21,922 bases of DNA, taken from NCBI GenBank assembly GCA_002353835.1, contig DEKL01000061.1, forward strand, positions 10,075 through 31,996, in the 5' to 3' direction. Shown here piece by piece: positions 14,950 through 21,734 of the stretch. The DNA comes from Alphaproteobacteria bacterium UBA2723. Its GTDB lineage: Bacteria > Pseudomonadota > Alphaproteobacteria > RF32 > CAG-239. Below the pieces are notes generated by a model. It saw only the letters and a program-made list of their open reading frames with translations, made no database searches and was not told where the DNA came from. The position numbers were made by a program, and so were the translations under genes. The first letter of the stretch is position 1. The number at the start of each line of letters is the position of its first letter.

Positions 14950-15264
14950 CTAAAATGGTAATTTAAGCCCACCTAAATTAACACCGCCGGTGGCTTCTTT
15001 CATACCGGCTTCGGCAATTTCTTCAACTTTTTGATGTGCATCATTATATGCCACCATAATTAAATCTTCTAAAAGCTCAACATCGTCAGCAACAGACTTA
15101 TCAATAGATATTTTTTTCATTTCGGATTTACCGTTTAATGTAATAGAAACCATACCATTGCCGGATGTGCCGTTTACTTCGGTTGCTGCCAGCTTTTCTT
15201 GTGTTTCCTGCATTTTTCTTTGCATAGCTTGCGCTTGTTTCATCAAACCTTGAATATTTAACAT
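14950..15264 (-). CDS. ybaB: YbaB/EbfC-family nucleoid-associated protein
   Basis: A 104-aa DNA-binding protein of the YbaB/EbfC family, a dimeric nucleoid-associated factor. Begins MLNIQGLMKQAQAMQRKMQ and has the family features LAATEVNGTSGNGMVSITLNG and a MKEATGG.. C-terminus ending LKLPF. It starts 3 bp after the dnaX stop, with GAGGA inside the dnaX end, and precedes recR by 9 bp. Conserved position between dnaX and recR. Confidence 0.95.
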   Translation of the reverse strand: MLNIQGLMKQAQAMQRKMQETQEKLAATEVNGTSGNGMVSITLNGKSEMKKISIDKSVADDVELLEDLIMVAYNDAHQKVEEIAEAGMKEATGGVNLGGLKLPF

Positions 15265-15267
15265 ATT

Positions 15268-16956
15268 TTATTCCTCTTCATCTGCGTATGTTGTTATCGT
15301 CATTTCCGGTTCTTCTTCGGCTATTTCGCTTATATTCTTACGAATAACCGTTTCTATTTTTGAACCTTTGAATTCTTCTAAAATTTTCTTTACTAGGGGA
15401 TATTCTGCAACATTTTTCTTCTTTGCTTCAACTGCTGTTTTCTCTTTATCCGCAATTGTTTCACCTAAATCCCCTTTTAAGATTTCTATTTCCCAATTTT
15501 TACCGGTTACCTCAGCCAATAATTTGCGAAAGTTTATAATAAAATCCTGGTGGAGATTTTGACTTATCGTCATCTTGATATAGCCGTTTGAAAACTCTTG
15601 AATACTGATATCGTTTTTGATTGAAAATTCCATCAGCGCTTTCTTACTTTTTTCCAAATAAGACAGTAAATCTTCAACCGTATTCAATGCTTGGAAGTTA
15701 TTTGTTTCTTGAGGGGCTGTTATATTATTTTTTTTTTCAATTTCAACAGGGGAAGGCTGCTGAGGAATTATGGTGTTATCAGAGTTTTTTTTTACTTCAT
15801 TTAAAATTTCCATCGGTGTCGGCAAAGAGGCTGAATATGCTATTCTAAGCAATATCATTTCCAATGCTTCTATCGGTGATGGGGCTAAGTTTAATTCGCC
15901 TACCCCCTTTATCAGCATCTGCCAAATTTTTGATAATATACCCAAAGAACACATGGAGCTCATATTCTTAAAAGTCTGTTTTTCAAGCTCGCTAAATGCC
16001 GTAGAATCCAATAAAGCCGGAACAATTTTGACTTTTGCCATATCATGCGTGATATTGATTAAATCTTGCAAAATAATCATCGGCGTTGCACCGTTGGTGT
16101 ACTGTTCGGATATCATGGACAATACTGTCGGCATATCGCCTTGAACCAACTTTTCAAACAAAGCTAAAGATTGCCCTCTATCTGCCAAACCGAGCATTCT
16201 CTTAACAACGTCCGTTTTAATATCGCCGTTGCTTAAGACTATTGCCTGATCCAACAATGACAAGCCATCACGTGCCGAACCATCTGCCGCCTTGGCAATT
16301 ATATCTATTGCCTCGTCTTCAAAGGGCAATTTTTCATTTTTAAGAATTTTAGTAAATAACTGTACCAATGTTTTTATGGTTAATCTTTGCAAATCAAAGC
16401 GCGGACAACGTGAAAGAATCGTTACCGGAACTTTCCTGATTTCTGTTGTTGCAAAAATAAACTTAACGTGCGCTGGTGGTTCTTCCAATGTCTTCAATAA
16501 AGCATTGAAAGCACCTTTTGAGAGCATGTGAACTTCGTCAATGATATAAACTTTATAGCGAGCATTTGTCGGAGCATAGCGAACACTATCCAACAACTCG
16601 CGCACATCATCCACACTTGTATGTGAGGCGGCATCAAGTTCCAAAACATCCATGTGTCTGCCGGCGGCGATTGCTTTACAGTTATCACATTCTCCGCAAG
16701 GATGAATTGTCGGTCCGCCTTTACCGTCCTTTCCGGTGCAATTTAAGGCACGAGCGATTAACCTTGCAGTTGTTGTCTTACCCACACCTCTGATACCGGT
16801 TAAGATATAAGCATGATGTAATCTGTTATTTTGAATGGCATTTGTTAACGTCTGCACCAAAGCATCTTGCCCCAACAAATCTTCAAAATTTTGGGGACGA
16901 TATTTGCGTGCTAACACGACGTATTGATTTTCTTGTTCTTCTGCCATTTTCTTCAT
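15268..16956 (-). CDS. dnaX: DNA polymerase III subunit tau (gamma/tau)
   Basis: Clamp-loader ATPase, 562 aa. AAA+ domain: Walker A GIRGVGKTTTARL (54-66), Cys4 zinc module (Cys73, 87, 90, 93), Walker B YIIDEVHML (137-145), sensor/SRC motif ILSRCPRFDLQRL (180-192) and sensor 2 region (GSARDGLSLLDQA, 226-238). Domain III is the helical collar (about 250-380). Residues after 385 are the tau-specific linker and C-terminal part that contacts the replicase. A run of ten A encodes codons 407-410; see the findings for predicted slippage to a short gamma form. The start may be ATG 16956 or the in-frame ATG at 16947 (MAEEQENQYVVLARKYRPQ), which better matches the family and has GAAGA upstream. Confidence 0.95.
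   Translation of the reverse strand: MKKMAEEQENQYVVLARKYRPQNFEDLLGQDALVQTLTNAIQNNRLHHAYILTGIRGVGKTTTARLIARALNCTGKDGKGGPTIHPCGECDNCKAIAAGRHMDVLELDAASHTSVDDVRELLDSVRYAPTNARYKVYIIDEVHMLSKGAFNALLKTLEEPPAHVKFIFATTEIRKVPVTILSRCPRFDLQRLTIKTLVQLFTKILKNEKLPFEDEAIDIIAKAADGSARDGLSLLDQAIVLSNGDIKTDVVKRMLGLADRGQSLALFEKLVQGDMPTVLSMISEQYTNGATPMIILQDLINITHDMAKVKIVPALLDSTAFSELEKQTFKNMSSMCSLGILSKIWQMLIKGVGELNLAPSPIEALEMILLRIAYSASLPTPMEILNEVKKNSDNTIIPQQPSPVEIEKKNNITAPQETNNFQALNTVEDLLSYLEKSKKALMEFSIKNDISIQEFSNGYIKMTISQNLHQDFIINFRKLLAEVTGKNWEIEILKGDLGETIADKEKTAVEAKKKNVAEYPLVKKILEEFKGSKIETVIRKNISEIAEEEPEMTITTYADEEE
15728..15737 (-). other. A10 slippery tract in dnaX (candidate programmed slippage site)
   Basis: On the coding strand GAAAAAAAAAATAAT covers codons 407-411. 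With one A added (or -1 frameshifting) the next codon after Lys410 is TAA. With one A lost the reading becomes ATA ATA TAA. Both alternative frames therefore end within three codons, right after domain III. T. thermophilus dnaX uses slippage on an A9 run and E. coli uses a -1 frameshift, both to make gamma. Confidence 0.6.
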
Positions 16957-16964
16957 CTTTTGAG

Positions 16965-17055
16965 GCGAAGGGAAACAGACCTCGCTTTAACTGTTACGGC
17001 TGCTTTCTTCCGAACCTGACCGGGTTGGCAGCAAAACAACCCTGTTCCCTTCATG
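16965..17055 (-). ncRNA. ffs: 4.5S RNA (bacterial small SRP RNA)
   Basis: Signal-recognition-particle RNA that binds Ffh for cotranslational membrane targeting. The minus strand carries the domain IV core GGTCAGG..CGGAAG..GCAGCC (17021-16998), with the GGAA tetraloop and the asymmetric internal loop. Flanking arms pair to close the hairpin: GAAGGGAAC (17052-17044) with TTTCCCTTC (16975-16967). The RNA is of the short type without an Alu domain. It ends about 10-20 nt before the dnaX start, a location common in alphaproteobacteria, with no clear terminator, so 3' processing from a dnaX transcript is possible. Exact ends are estimated. Confidence 0.92.
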
Positions 17056-17066
17056 TTTTCCTATTC

Positions 17067-17095
17067 TTTATGGCTCATCTTACCCTAATTTGCAA
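17067..17095 (-). promoter_or_regulatory. candidate promoter for 4.5S RNA
   Basis: On the minus strand TTGCAA (17095-17090) is followed after 17 nt by CATAAA (17072-17067; 4 of 6 matches to TATAAT). Initiation would fall near 17060, a few bases upstream of the expected RNA 5' end. Confidence 0.5.
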
Positions 17096-17116
17096 GCTAA
17101 AAATAAAAATTTAACA

Positions 17117-18382
17117 TTAATTATTATTCAGCCAATTTAGTACTTCAGAGCTGTCTTTGCCATAAAATTTAGGTAAATTTTCATACGTTATATAACGGAT
17201 ATCCATTTCATTATCAACAAAATCTGCGGATTTCTTGTCTGCCGGAGAAATAACTTGCGGTCCGTCTTTAGTTACTTCCAACATTTCCAAACTGTGTCTA
17301 GCCTGTCCGGTCGGTAAAATCTTGAAATATCCGTTTACACCGATAAATCCGGCCTTTCCGGTAATTCCGGCATTTAAGTCATCTCTACTCTTTCCGGATA
17401 AAACTGACGCCAATAAGACACTATCATAAGCAAATGAATAAACAGGTTTTGGTTGCTCGCCGAATGTTTCTTTGAATTTATTTTCAAAATATGTTCCGCC
17501 GGCACCTTTTGAAACCATCGGATAAACACCATGGTACAAAATTGTTTCTTTATTTAAGTTTGTACCGTCCCAAGCTGCCGTCCCCAAAAACAGAACTTCC
17601 GGATACATTATATCATTATATGCAAAGGTTGAAATGATGGATTTTAAATGATTTCCGCCATCTGCAACCAAAACCGTATCAAACCCTCTGCCTACCGAAA
17701 CATTTTTTACGATACTTGAAGCATCCATGGTGTTCGGATTATAAAAGCCGACTTTGGTAACGGAAATACTATTTGCTTGTGCTGACATAATGGCAGATTT
17801 AACAATATTCAAGCCGCCGCTGTTATTCGGAACAAGCAAGGCGACCTTTGATCTACCCTGTGATGCAGCATAAGAAATGGCTCTATCTACCTGCTCGCCG
17901 TTAAGCAAACCGATACTGTATATTCCTTTTTGTAAAACTTGCGGTGAAGTTGTGAAAGACACAACCGGTACATCTGCTGACAAAGCTATTGGCGAGATAC
18001 TTTTTACTTCATCTCCCATTAACGGCCCTAAAATCAACTGAGCGCCTTCGTAAACAGCTTTTCTGACGGCTTCTTCCGCGCCTTCTTCGGTACTTTTCGT
18101 ATCATAAAATTTTAGGACCAACTGATTATTTTTCAAGTCATCCAAAGCCATAAACATAGCATTTTGCATACCTTGCCCGATACTGGCGGCATTACCGCTT
18201 AACGGCAGGAGGACACCGACATTTAAGGAATCTTCTGATTGCATTGATCGTCTTATAGCGTCATAATCTATGATATCATATTGTTGGTTTGAGATTTCTA
18301 TGCGGTTATCTGTCAGCTGGTTATTACAGCCAAACAGCACAAAAGCAACGAAAAATAAGACAATCTTTTTTAACACTTGCAT
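17117..18382 (-). CDS. LppC/LpoA-like lipoprotein with periplasmic-binding-protein fold
   Basis: Probable outer-membrane lipoprotein, annotated in alphaproteobacteria as penicillin-binding-protein activator (LppC/YraM family). 421 aa. Lipoprotein signal: basic start, hydrophobic stretch and lipobox LFGC with Cys19. From about residue 50 a type-I periplasmic-binding fold begins (VGVLLPLSGNAASIGQGMQNAMFMAL), with ILGPLMGDEVKSISPIA, VPVVSFTTSP, VALLVPNNSGG and FLGTAAWDG later. It lacks the N-terminal TPR-like domain of enteric LpoA, so the PBP1A-activating role is inferred from family and position rather than shown. Divergent from rsmI-yraN, a conserved neighbourhood. AGGA lies 5 nt before the ATG. 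Confidence 0.82.
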   Translation of the reverse strand: MQVLKKIVLFFVAFVLFGCNNQLTDNRIEISNQQYDIIDYDAIRRSMQSEDSLNVGVLLPLSGNAASIGQGMQNAMFMALDDLKNNQLVLKFYDTKSTEEGAEEAVRKAVYEGAQLILGPLMGDEVKSISPIALSADVPVVSFTTSPQVLQKGIYSIGLLNGEQVDRAISYAASQGRSKVALLVPNNSGGLNIVKSAIMSAQANSISVTKVGFYNPNTMDASSIVKNVSVGRGFDTVLVADGGNHLKSIISTFAYNDIMYPEVLFLGTAAWDGTNLNKETILYHGVYPMVSKGAGGTYFENKFKETFGEQPKPVYSFAYDSVLLASVLSGKSRDDLNAGITGKAGFIGVNGYFKILPTGQARHSLEMLEVTKDGPQVISPADKKSADFVDNEMDIRYITYENLPKFYGKDSSEVLNWLNNN

Positions 18383-18459
18383 TTATTCCTAAAATATTGA
18401 ACAATTATGCTGTCTTATTAAAACAAAAAACATTTTTTGTAAAGAAAAGAGTTAATAAA

Positions 18460-19299
18460 ATGTTAATTTCCGGTTTATATGTTGTTGCAACCCCTATCGG
18501 CAACTTAAAAGACTTATCCGAACGTGCCAGAGAAACGCTTGAAAATGCTGATGTTATTGCGGCTGAAGACACGCGTGTTACAAAAAAATTATTTTCTTTG
18601 TTAGGGATTTCTGCAAATAAAACTTTCATCCCGTATGAAGACCATTCGGAAGAAAAGAAATTTCAACAAATAATAGACATTATCTTGAGCGGTAAAAGTG
18701 TTGCGTTGGTTAGTGATGCCGGCTCGCCGCTTATCTCTGACCCAGGATATAAATTGGTTAGAGAATGTCGCAAACAAGGAGTTAGTGTTACAACAATTCC
18801 CGGTGCATGTGCGGTTATCTCTGCTTTACAACTTTCGGGGTTGCCGACCAACCGTTTTATGTTTGCCGGTTTTATCCCGAACAAAGACAAGGCGCGAATC
18901 GATTTATTCACCGAGCTGAAAACTATCAATACAACATTGGTTTTATACGAAACAGCTATTCGGTTAGAAAAGACTCTTGTTGCCCTTAAAAAGATTATGC
19001 CGGAAAGAGAAATTGCCGTCGTCAGAGAGATTACAAAAATATACGAAGAGTGTATCAACGGAAATATTGATGATGTTTTATTGCGTTTACAGGAAAATCC
19101 CGTTAAGGGAGAAATTGTGTTGGTTATTGCACCGCCTGCTGAAAACACCACGCAAGACATTGATTTAAATACGGTGCTCAGAGAAGAAATGAAACACTGT
19201 TCACTTAAAGAGGCAGTTAAAAATGTTGCCGAGAAATATAAGCTGAAACGGAATGATGTTTATGAAAAAGCTTTGCAGATTAAAAATCAGTCCTTATAA
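18460..19299 (+). CDS. rsmI: 16S rRNA (cytidine1402-2'-O)-methyltransferase RsmI
   Basis: SAM-dependent 2'-O-methyltransferase acting on C1402 of 16S rRNA in the ribosomal decoding centre. The start ATG 18460 (MLISGLYVVATPIGNL) fits the family; the upstream in-frame extension to 18289 runs antisense into the lipoprotein gene and is rejected. 279 aa, usual length. Motifs: VATPIGNLKDLSERA, AAEDTRVTKKL, LVSDAGSPLISDPGY, TIPGACAVISALQLSGL and GEIVLVIAPP, the tetrapyrrole-methylase fold. AAGAAAAGAG precedes the start. Its 3' end overlaps yraN by about 38-47 nt. Confidence 0.95.
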   Translation: MLISGLYVVATPIGNLKDLSERARETLENADVIAAEDTRVTKKLFSLLGISANKTFIPYEDHSEEKKFQQIIDIILSGKSVALVSDAGSPLISDPGYKLVRECRKQGVSVTTIPGACAVISALQLSGLPTNRFMFAGFIPNKDKARIDLFTELKTINTTLVLYETAIRLEKTLVALKKIMPEREIAVVREITKIYEECINGNIDDVLLRLQENPVKGEIVLVIAPPAENTTQDIDLNTVLREEMKHCSLKEAVKNVAEKYKLKRNDVYEKALQIKNQSL

Positions 19300-19654
19300 A
19301 TCCGGCTATTTGGCAGAATTTCTATGCCGGATGTATATGCGTTTTCACGGTTACCGGATTATTGCAAAAAATTACCATTGCGGAACGGGGCGAAAAACAC
19401 CGTGTGGCGAGCTTGATTTTGTGGCGGTTAAAGATAAGACCGTTATTTTTTGTGAAGTTAAGAAAAGGAAAAACAATAAGGAATTTTTGCGGGCATTAAG
19501 CACTAAACAACAAGAGCGAATCTTAAACGGCGGACAATATTTTATCAAACACCACCCGCAATATAAAAAATATTCCATGCGTTTTGATGTGTTCTTCGTC
19601 AAATTGCCGTTTTCTATCCGCTGGCTCAAAGGCGCGATTTATAGGGATAGGTAA
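19262..19654 (+). CDS. yraN: UPF0102/YraN-family endonuclease-fold protein
   Basis: YraN belongs to a restriction-endonuclease-like fold family of unknown exact role, usually next to rsmI. Three in-frame ATG codons occur at 19253, 19256 and 19262; I choose 19262 (MKKLCRLKISPYKSGYLAEFL) because GGA lies about 9 nt upstream and the extension is short either way. Motifs: KSGYLAEFLCRMY, GYRIIAKNY, CGELDFVAVKDKTVIFCEVKKRK (Glu, Asp, Glu-x-Lys nuclease-like residues) and the helix with FLRALSTKQQERIL. 130 aa, normal length. It overlaps rsmI. Many alphaproteobacteria have gshB next, but here an accessory region follows. Confidence 0.85.
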   Translation: MKKLCRLKISPYKSGYLAEFLCRMYMRFHGYRIIAKNYHCGTGRKTPCGELDFVAVKDKTVIFCEVKKRKNNKEFLRALSTKQQERILNGGQYFIKHHPQYKKYSMRFDVFFVKLPFSIRWLKGAIYRDR

Positions 19655-19669
19655 GGGATTCACCCTAAT

Positions 19670-19698
19670 TTGACAAAGGCTAAAAAAGATGTTTTAAT
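19670..19698 (+). promoter_or_regulatory. strong sigma70-type promoter for the 87-aa gene
   Basis: A perfect TTGACA (19670-19675), a 17-nt spacer and TTTAAT (19693-19698; 5 of 6). It lies 15 bp after yraN and 36 bp before the next start codon, so the 87-aa gene is transcribed independently. Confidence 0.75.
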
Positions 19699-19733
19699 GT
19701 AAATACAAATTATATATACAAAAGGGTAATAAT

Positions 19734-19997
19734 ATGGCAAATCCGTTATTAAGTAAGATAAATCTATTGAGTGAAGTTGCAAATGGGCATGAGTGGTATT
19801 CCTTGAAGGTTTCTTACGTTAATATGTTAAAATATCAAGAAAATTTTGATGTGGCAAAAAAAGGTATTGAGAGCATTGAAAAAAACATTTGTGAAAGAAT
19901 AGATAGAGACACCCATCAAGATTTTTATAAAAAATTAGATACTGTAAATAGTGTGATTAAAAATTGCGAAAAATCTTTTTTAGTTGAAGAGTTTTAA
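19734..19997 (+). CDS. orphan small protein, 87 aa
   Basis: No family recognised. AAAGGG lies 7 nt before the ATG, a good promoter lies upstream and a good terminator follows, so it is very likely a real monocistronic gene. The protein is soluble and helical, with mixed Lys/Glu/Asp and an amphipathic C-terminal half (KNICERIDRDTHQDFYKKLDTVNSV..), and has two Cys. It sits at the junction between conserved core genes and the accessory stretch. Confidence 0.7.
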   Translation: MANPLLSKINLLSEVANGHEWYSLKVSYVNMLKYQENFDVAKKGIESIEKNICERIDRDTHQDFYKKLDTVNSVIKNCEKSFLVEEF

Positions 19998-20083
19998 TTT
20001 TATCTGTACCTCGCTCACAAAATATAGATTCCCATCAATAAATAAATTGGTAACAATTAATTGTATTTGTTTCTTACAATAAA
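19998..20083. other. AT-rich gap after the 87-aa gene
   Basis: I find no coding or RNA feature here. A perfect 12-bp palindrome ACAATTAATTGT lies at 20053-20064; in sequence this AT-rich it may be chance, though it could be a regulator site. Confidence 0.3.
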
Positions 20084-20119
20084 AAGTGTTCTTGAAAAAC
20101 AAGAATGCTTGTTTTTATT
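20084..20119 (+). terminator. intrinsic terminator of the 87-aa gene
   Basis: AAGTGTTCTTG (20084-20094) pairs with CAAGAATGCTT (20100-20110): 11 bp with two G-U pairs and loop AAAAA, followed by GTTTTTATTT. It separates the 87-aa gene from the structured leader. Confidence 0.8.
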
Positions 20120-20135
20120 TAACTCTAAATTTCAT

Positions 20136-20164
20136 TTGACTTTAGATGGATTATTTCCTAACCT
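20136..20164 (+). promoter_or_regulatory. candidate promoter of the structured leader RNA
   Basis: TTGACT (20136-20141), 17 nt, then TAACCT (20159-20164), which matches the -10 consensus at only 3 of 6 positions. Initiation would fall near 20171, exactly where the first hairpin begins. Confidence 0.4.
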
Positions 20165-20170
20165 GAACTT

Positions 20171-20358
20171 GCATTAGCTGATGACTAATGTGAGGTGTGG
20201 TAACCTCTTTAACGGTTGCTCTTATGAAGAGCGTAAAAACTACCTTTTTGCGGAAAGCAGGAAGGTAGTTAATAAGGTGTTTTATATACCGAATACCTAC
20301 ACTATTCCGTTAAATAGTTACCAACTTCCTGCTGCCTCTCATCAAGGCGGCATTTTTT
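20171..20358 (+). ncRNA. structured RNA: candidate attenuator leader or terminated small RNA
   Basis: No known RNA class recognised. Consecutive hairpins: H1 CATTAG/CTAATG (20172-20177, 20185-20190); H2 GAGGT/ACCTC (20192-20196, 20203-20207); H3 GCTCTT/AAGAGC (20218-20223, 20227-20232); H4, a 14-bp stem 20238-20251 with 20257-20270 (two G-U, loop GGAAA); H5 ACTATT/AATAGT (20301-20306, 20313-20318); H6 TGCTGCC/GGCGGCA (20330-20336, 20346-20352) with six T. In addition AGCAGGAAG (20256-20264) in H4 is perfectly complementary to CTTCCTGCT (20325-20333), which overlaps the left arm of H6. H4+H6 and this 9-bp pairing are mutually exclusive, the layout of a transcription attenuator. It lies 27 bp before the 69-aa gene. 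An independent small RNA is the alternative. Confidence 0.55.
20330..20358 (+). terminator. intrinsic terminator inside the leader
   Basis: TGCTGCC (20330-20336) and GGCGGCA (20346-20352) form a 7-bp GC-rich stem (one G-U), loop TCTCATCAA, followed by TTTTTT (20353-20358). It precedes the ribosome-binding site of the 69-aa gene by about 15 nt. Confidence 0.75.
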
Positions 20359-20384
20359 ATTTATGTATAGTGTGGAGGTGTGCA

Positions 20385-20594
20385 ATGATAGGAATATTGG
20401 CAATATGTTTTATTTTTTGTTTTTATGAATCAGTTGAAATAGGTAATGATGCAAAATCTGTAATGCACCAAATTTATGCTGCTGAATACAGTATTATGGC
20501 AACTTTGTTTTTTTGTTCCAGTGCTATTGTAAGCGCAATTAACAGTAATAAAAGTAACAAAGAAACAAAAAATGATAAAGAAGAAAAAAAGTAA
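20385..20594 (+). CDS. small membrane protein, 69 aa
   Basis: No family recognised. The start is ATG 20385, with GGAGG (20374-20378) 6 nt upstream. The frame stays open back to 20181, but that stretch is the structured RNA and ends in a terminator, so it is not treated as coding. Two hydrophobic segments are visible (about residues 2-14, IGILAICFIFCFY, and about 32-48, IMATLFFCSSAIVSAI), followed by a hydrophilic Lys/Asn/Glu tail. It could be a bitopic pair or a hairpin in the inner membrane. It is 27 bp before the MORN_2 protein gene and probably cotranscribed with it. Confidence 0.65.
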   Translation: MIGILAICFIFCFYESVEIGNDAKSVMHQIYAAEYSIMATLFFCSSAIVSAINSNKSNKETKNDKEEKK

Positions 20595-20621
20595 CTATGA
20601 GAAATTAATGGAGATAACATA

Positions 20622-21734
20622 ATGAAAAAAATCATTATTATAGCACTTATAGCATTGGTGTTTTTAGCCGGTATTGGGTGCGCCGGTTTTATAGTGTATA
20701 AAAACAACAAAGTATATGTTTGTGATAAAGAGATTTGGTGCTCCGAAGATTTTAAGACTGCTAAATTCAAAATGACCTCAAAAGAATTCTCTGGAAACGC
20801 AGAAAAATACAATTCATCAGAAATATTGATTTTTAAGGGACGTTACAGAAATAACCTTTTAGAAGGTGTATATACGACATATTATGATAATGGTCAAACA
20901 AAAGAAACAGGTTTGTATAAAAATGGAGTATTGGATGGCTTGTATAAAGGATATTATCCCAATGGACAATTAGAATCAGATATAACTTATAAAAATGGAA
21001 AGAGAGATGGGCTTGTAAAACTATATTATGCGCCTGATGAAAATATTTATGAAAATGGTTATAAAGATGATTATGAAAATAGTCATTTGAAATTAGAAAT
21101 GGAATACAAGGATGGAAAACAAAATGGAATAGAAACGGCTTATTATATAAATGGTCAAGTATTACAAGAAGTGCAATATAAAGATGACATGCCATATGGA
21201 TTAGAAAAAAAATATTACGAAAATGGTCAATTGGAAGTTGAAAGATATTATCAAAATGGGAAGCTAAATGGACTCGCAAAACTATATTATAAAAATGGTC
21301 AAATAAAAGGAGAAGTAGAAACCAAAGATGGTAAACTAGATGGACTGACAAAACAATACCGTGAAAATGGTTCGTTAGAAATAGAATACCAATATAAGGA
21401 TGGTAAACTGGAAGGGTTACAGAAAATGTATTACGAATCAGGACAGTTACAATATGAAATAAATTGTAAAAATAATATGCGTGATGGAATTCAAAAGCAA
21501 TATTACGAAACAGGGCAATTACAATCTGAAATGAATTTTAAGAATAATTTGCTAGATGGAATTCTAAAGCAATATTACAAAACAGGTCAAATCTACATAT
21601 ATGCTGAATTTGAAGAAGGAAATCCAACCTCAGTAAAAATATTTGATCAAAAAGGAAATTCAGCAGTAGTAGACCCACAATTATATTTGTCTGTTCTGAT
21701 GAAGGCTACTGAAGAATATGCTAATAAATTTTAG
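20622..21734 (+). CDS. membrane-anchored MORN_2/YwqK-type repeat protein
   Basis: A 370-aa protein with an N-terminal membrane anchor (residues 4-27, IIIIALIALVFLAGIGC..; the Cys lacks a good lipobox) and about ten repeats of roughly 23 residues between about 84 and 320, consensus YYxNGQLxxExxYKxGKxDGLxK, the MORN_2 pattern. The third repeat carries an insertion of about 15 residues (PDENIYENGYKDDYENSH). The final repeats lose the NG for TG/SG, and a non-repeat tail of about 45 residues follows. Proteins of this type are often labelled YwqK-family antitoxin, but that name says little about function, and no toxin gene is evident here. GGAG lies 8 nt before the ATG. Likely an extracytoplasmic interaction or surface protein. 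Confidence 0.85.
   Translation: MKKIIIIALIALVFLAGIGCAGFIVYKNNKVYVCDKEIWCSEDFKTAKFKMTSKEFSGNAEKYNSSEILIFKGRYRNNLLEGVYTTYYDNGQTKETGLYKNGVLDGLYKGYYPNGQLESDITYKNGKRDGLVKLYYAPDENIYENGYKDDYENSHLKLEMEYKDGKQNGIETAYYINGQVLQEVQYKDDMPYGLEKKYYENGQLEVERYYQNGKLNGLAKLYYKNGQIKGEVETKDGKLDGLTKQYRENGSLEIEYQYKDGKLEGLQKMYYESGQLQYEINCKNNMRDGIQKQYYETGQLQSEMNFKNNLLDGILKQYYKTGQIYIYAEFEEGNPTSVKIFDQKGNSAVVDPQLYLSVLMKATEEYANKF

Noticed and set aside
17082..17092. ACCCTAATTTG also occurring at 19662-19672, each followed by a CAA..GCTAAAAA-like stretch
   Set aside because: An 11-bp match in AT-rich promoter regions of different strands and contexts; no longer repeat or duplication is visible.
18289..18459. N-terminal extension of rsmI
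   Set aside because: It runs antisense into the LppC-like gene, and the family begins at MLISGLYVVATPIGNL (18460).
20178..20184. CTGATGA, identical to the hammerhead ribozyme core
   Set aside because: It sits in the loop of a 6-bp hairpin and is not followed by a stem and GAAA in hammerhead arrangement, nor by a cleavable NUH site; chance match.
20181..20384. Open frame extending the 69-aa gene upstream
   Set aside because: The stretch is dense in hairpins, ends in an intrinsic terminator, has no ribosome-binding site at 20181, and GGAGG marks ATG 20385.
20833..21351. 172-aa open frame antisense to the MORN_2 gene
   Set aside because: It mirrors the repeat codons (His/Leu/Phe-rich periodicity) and has no independent support; repeat shadow.
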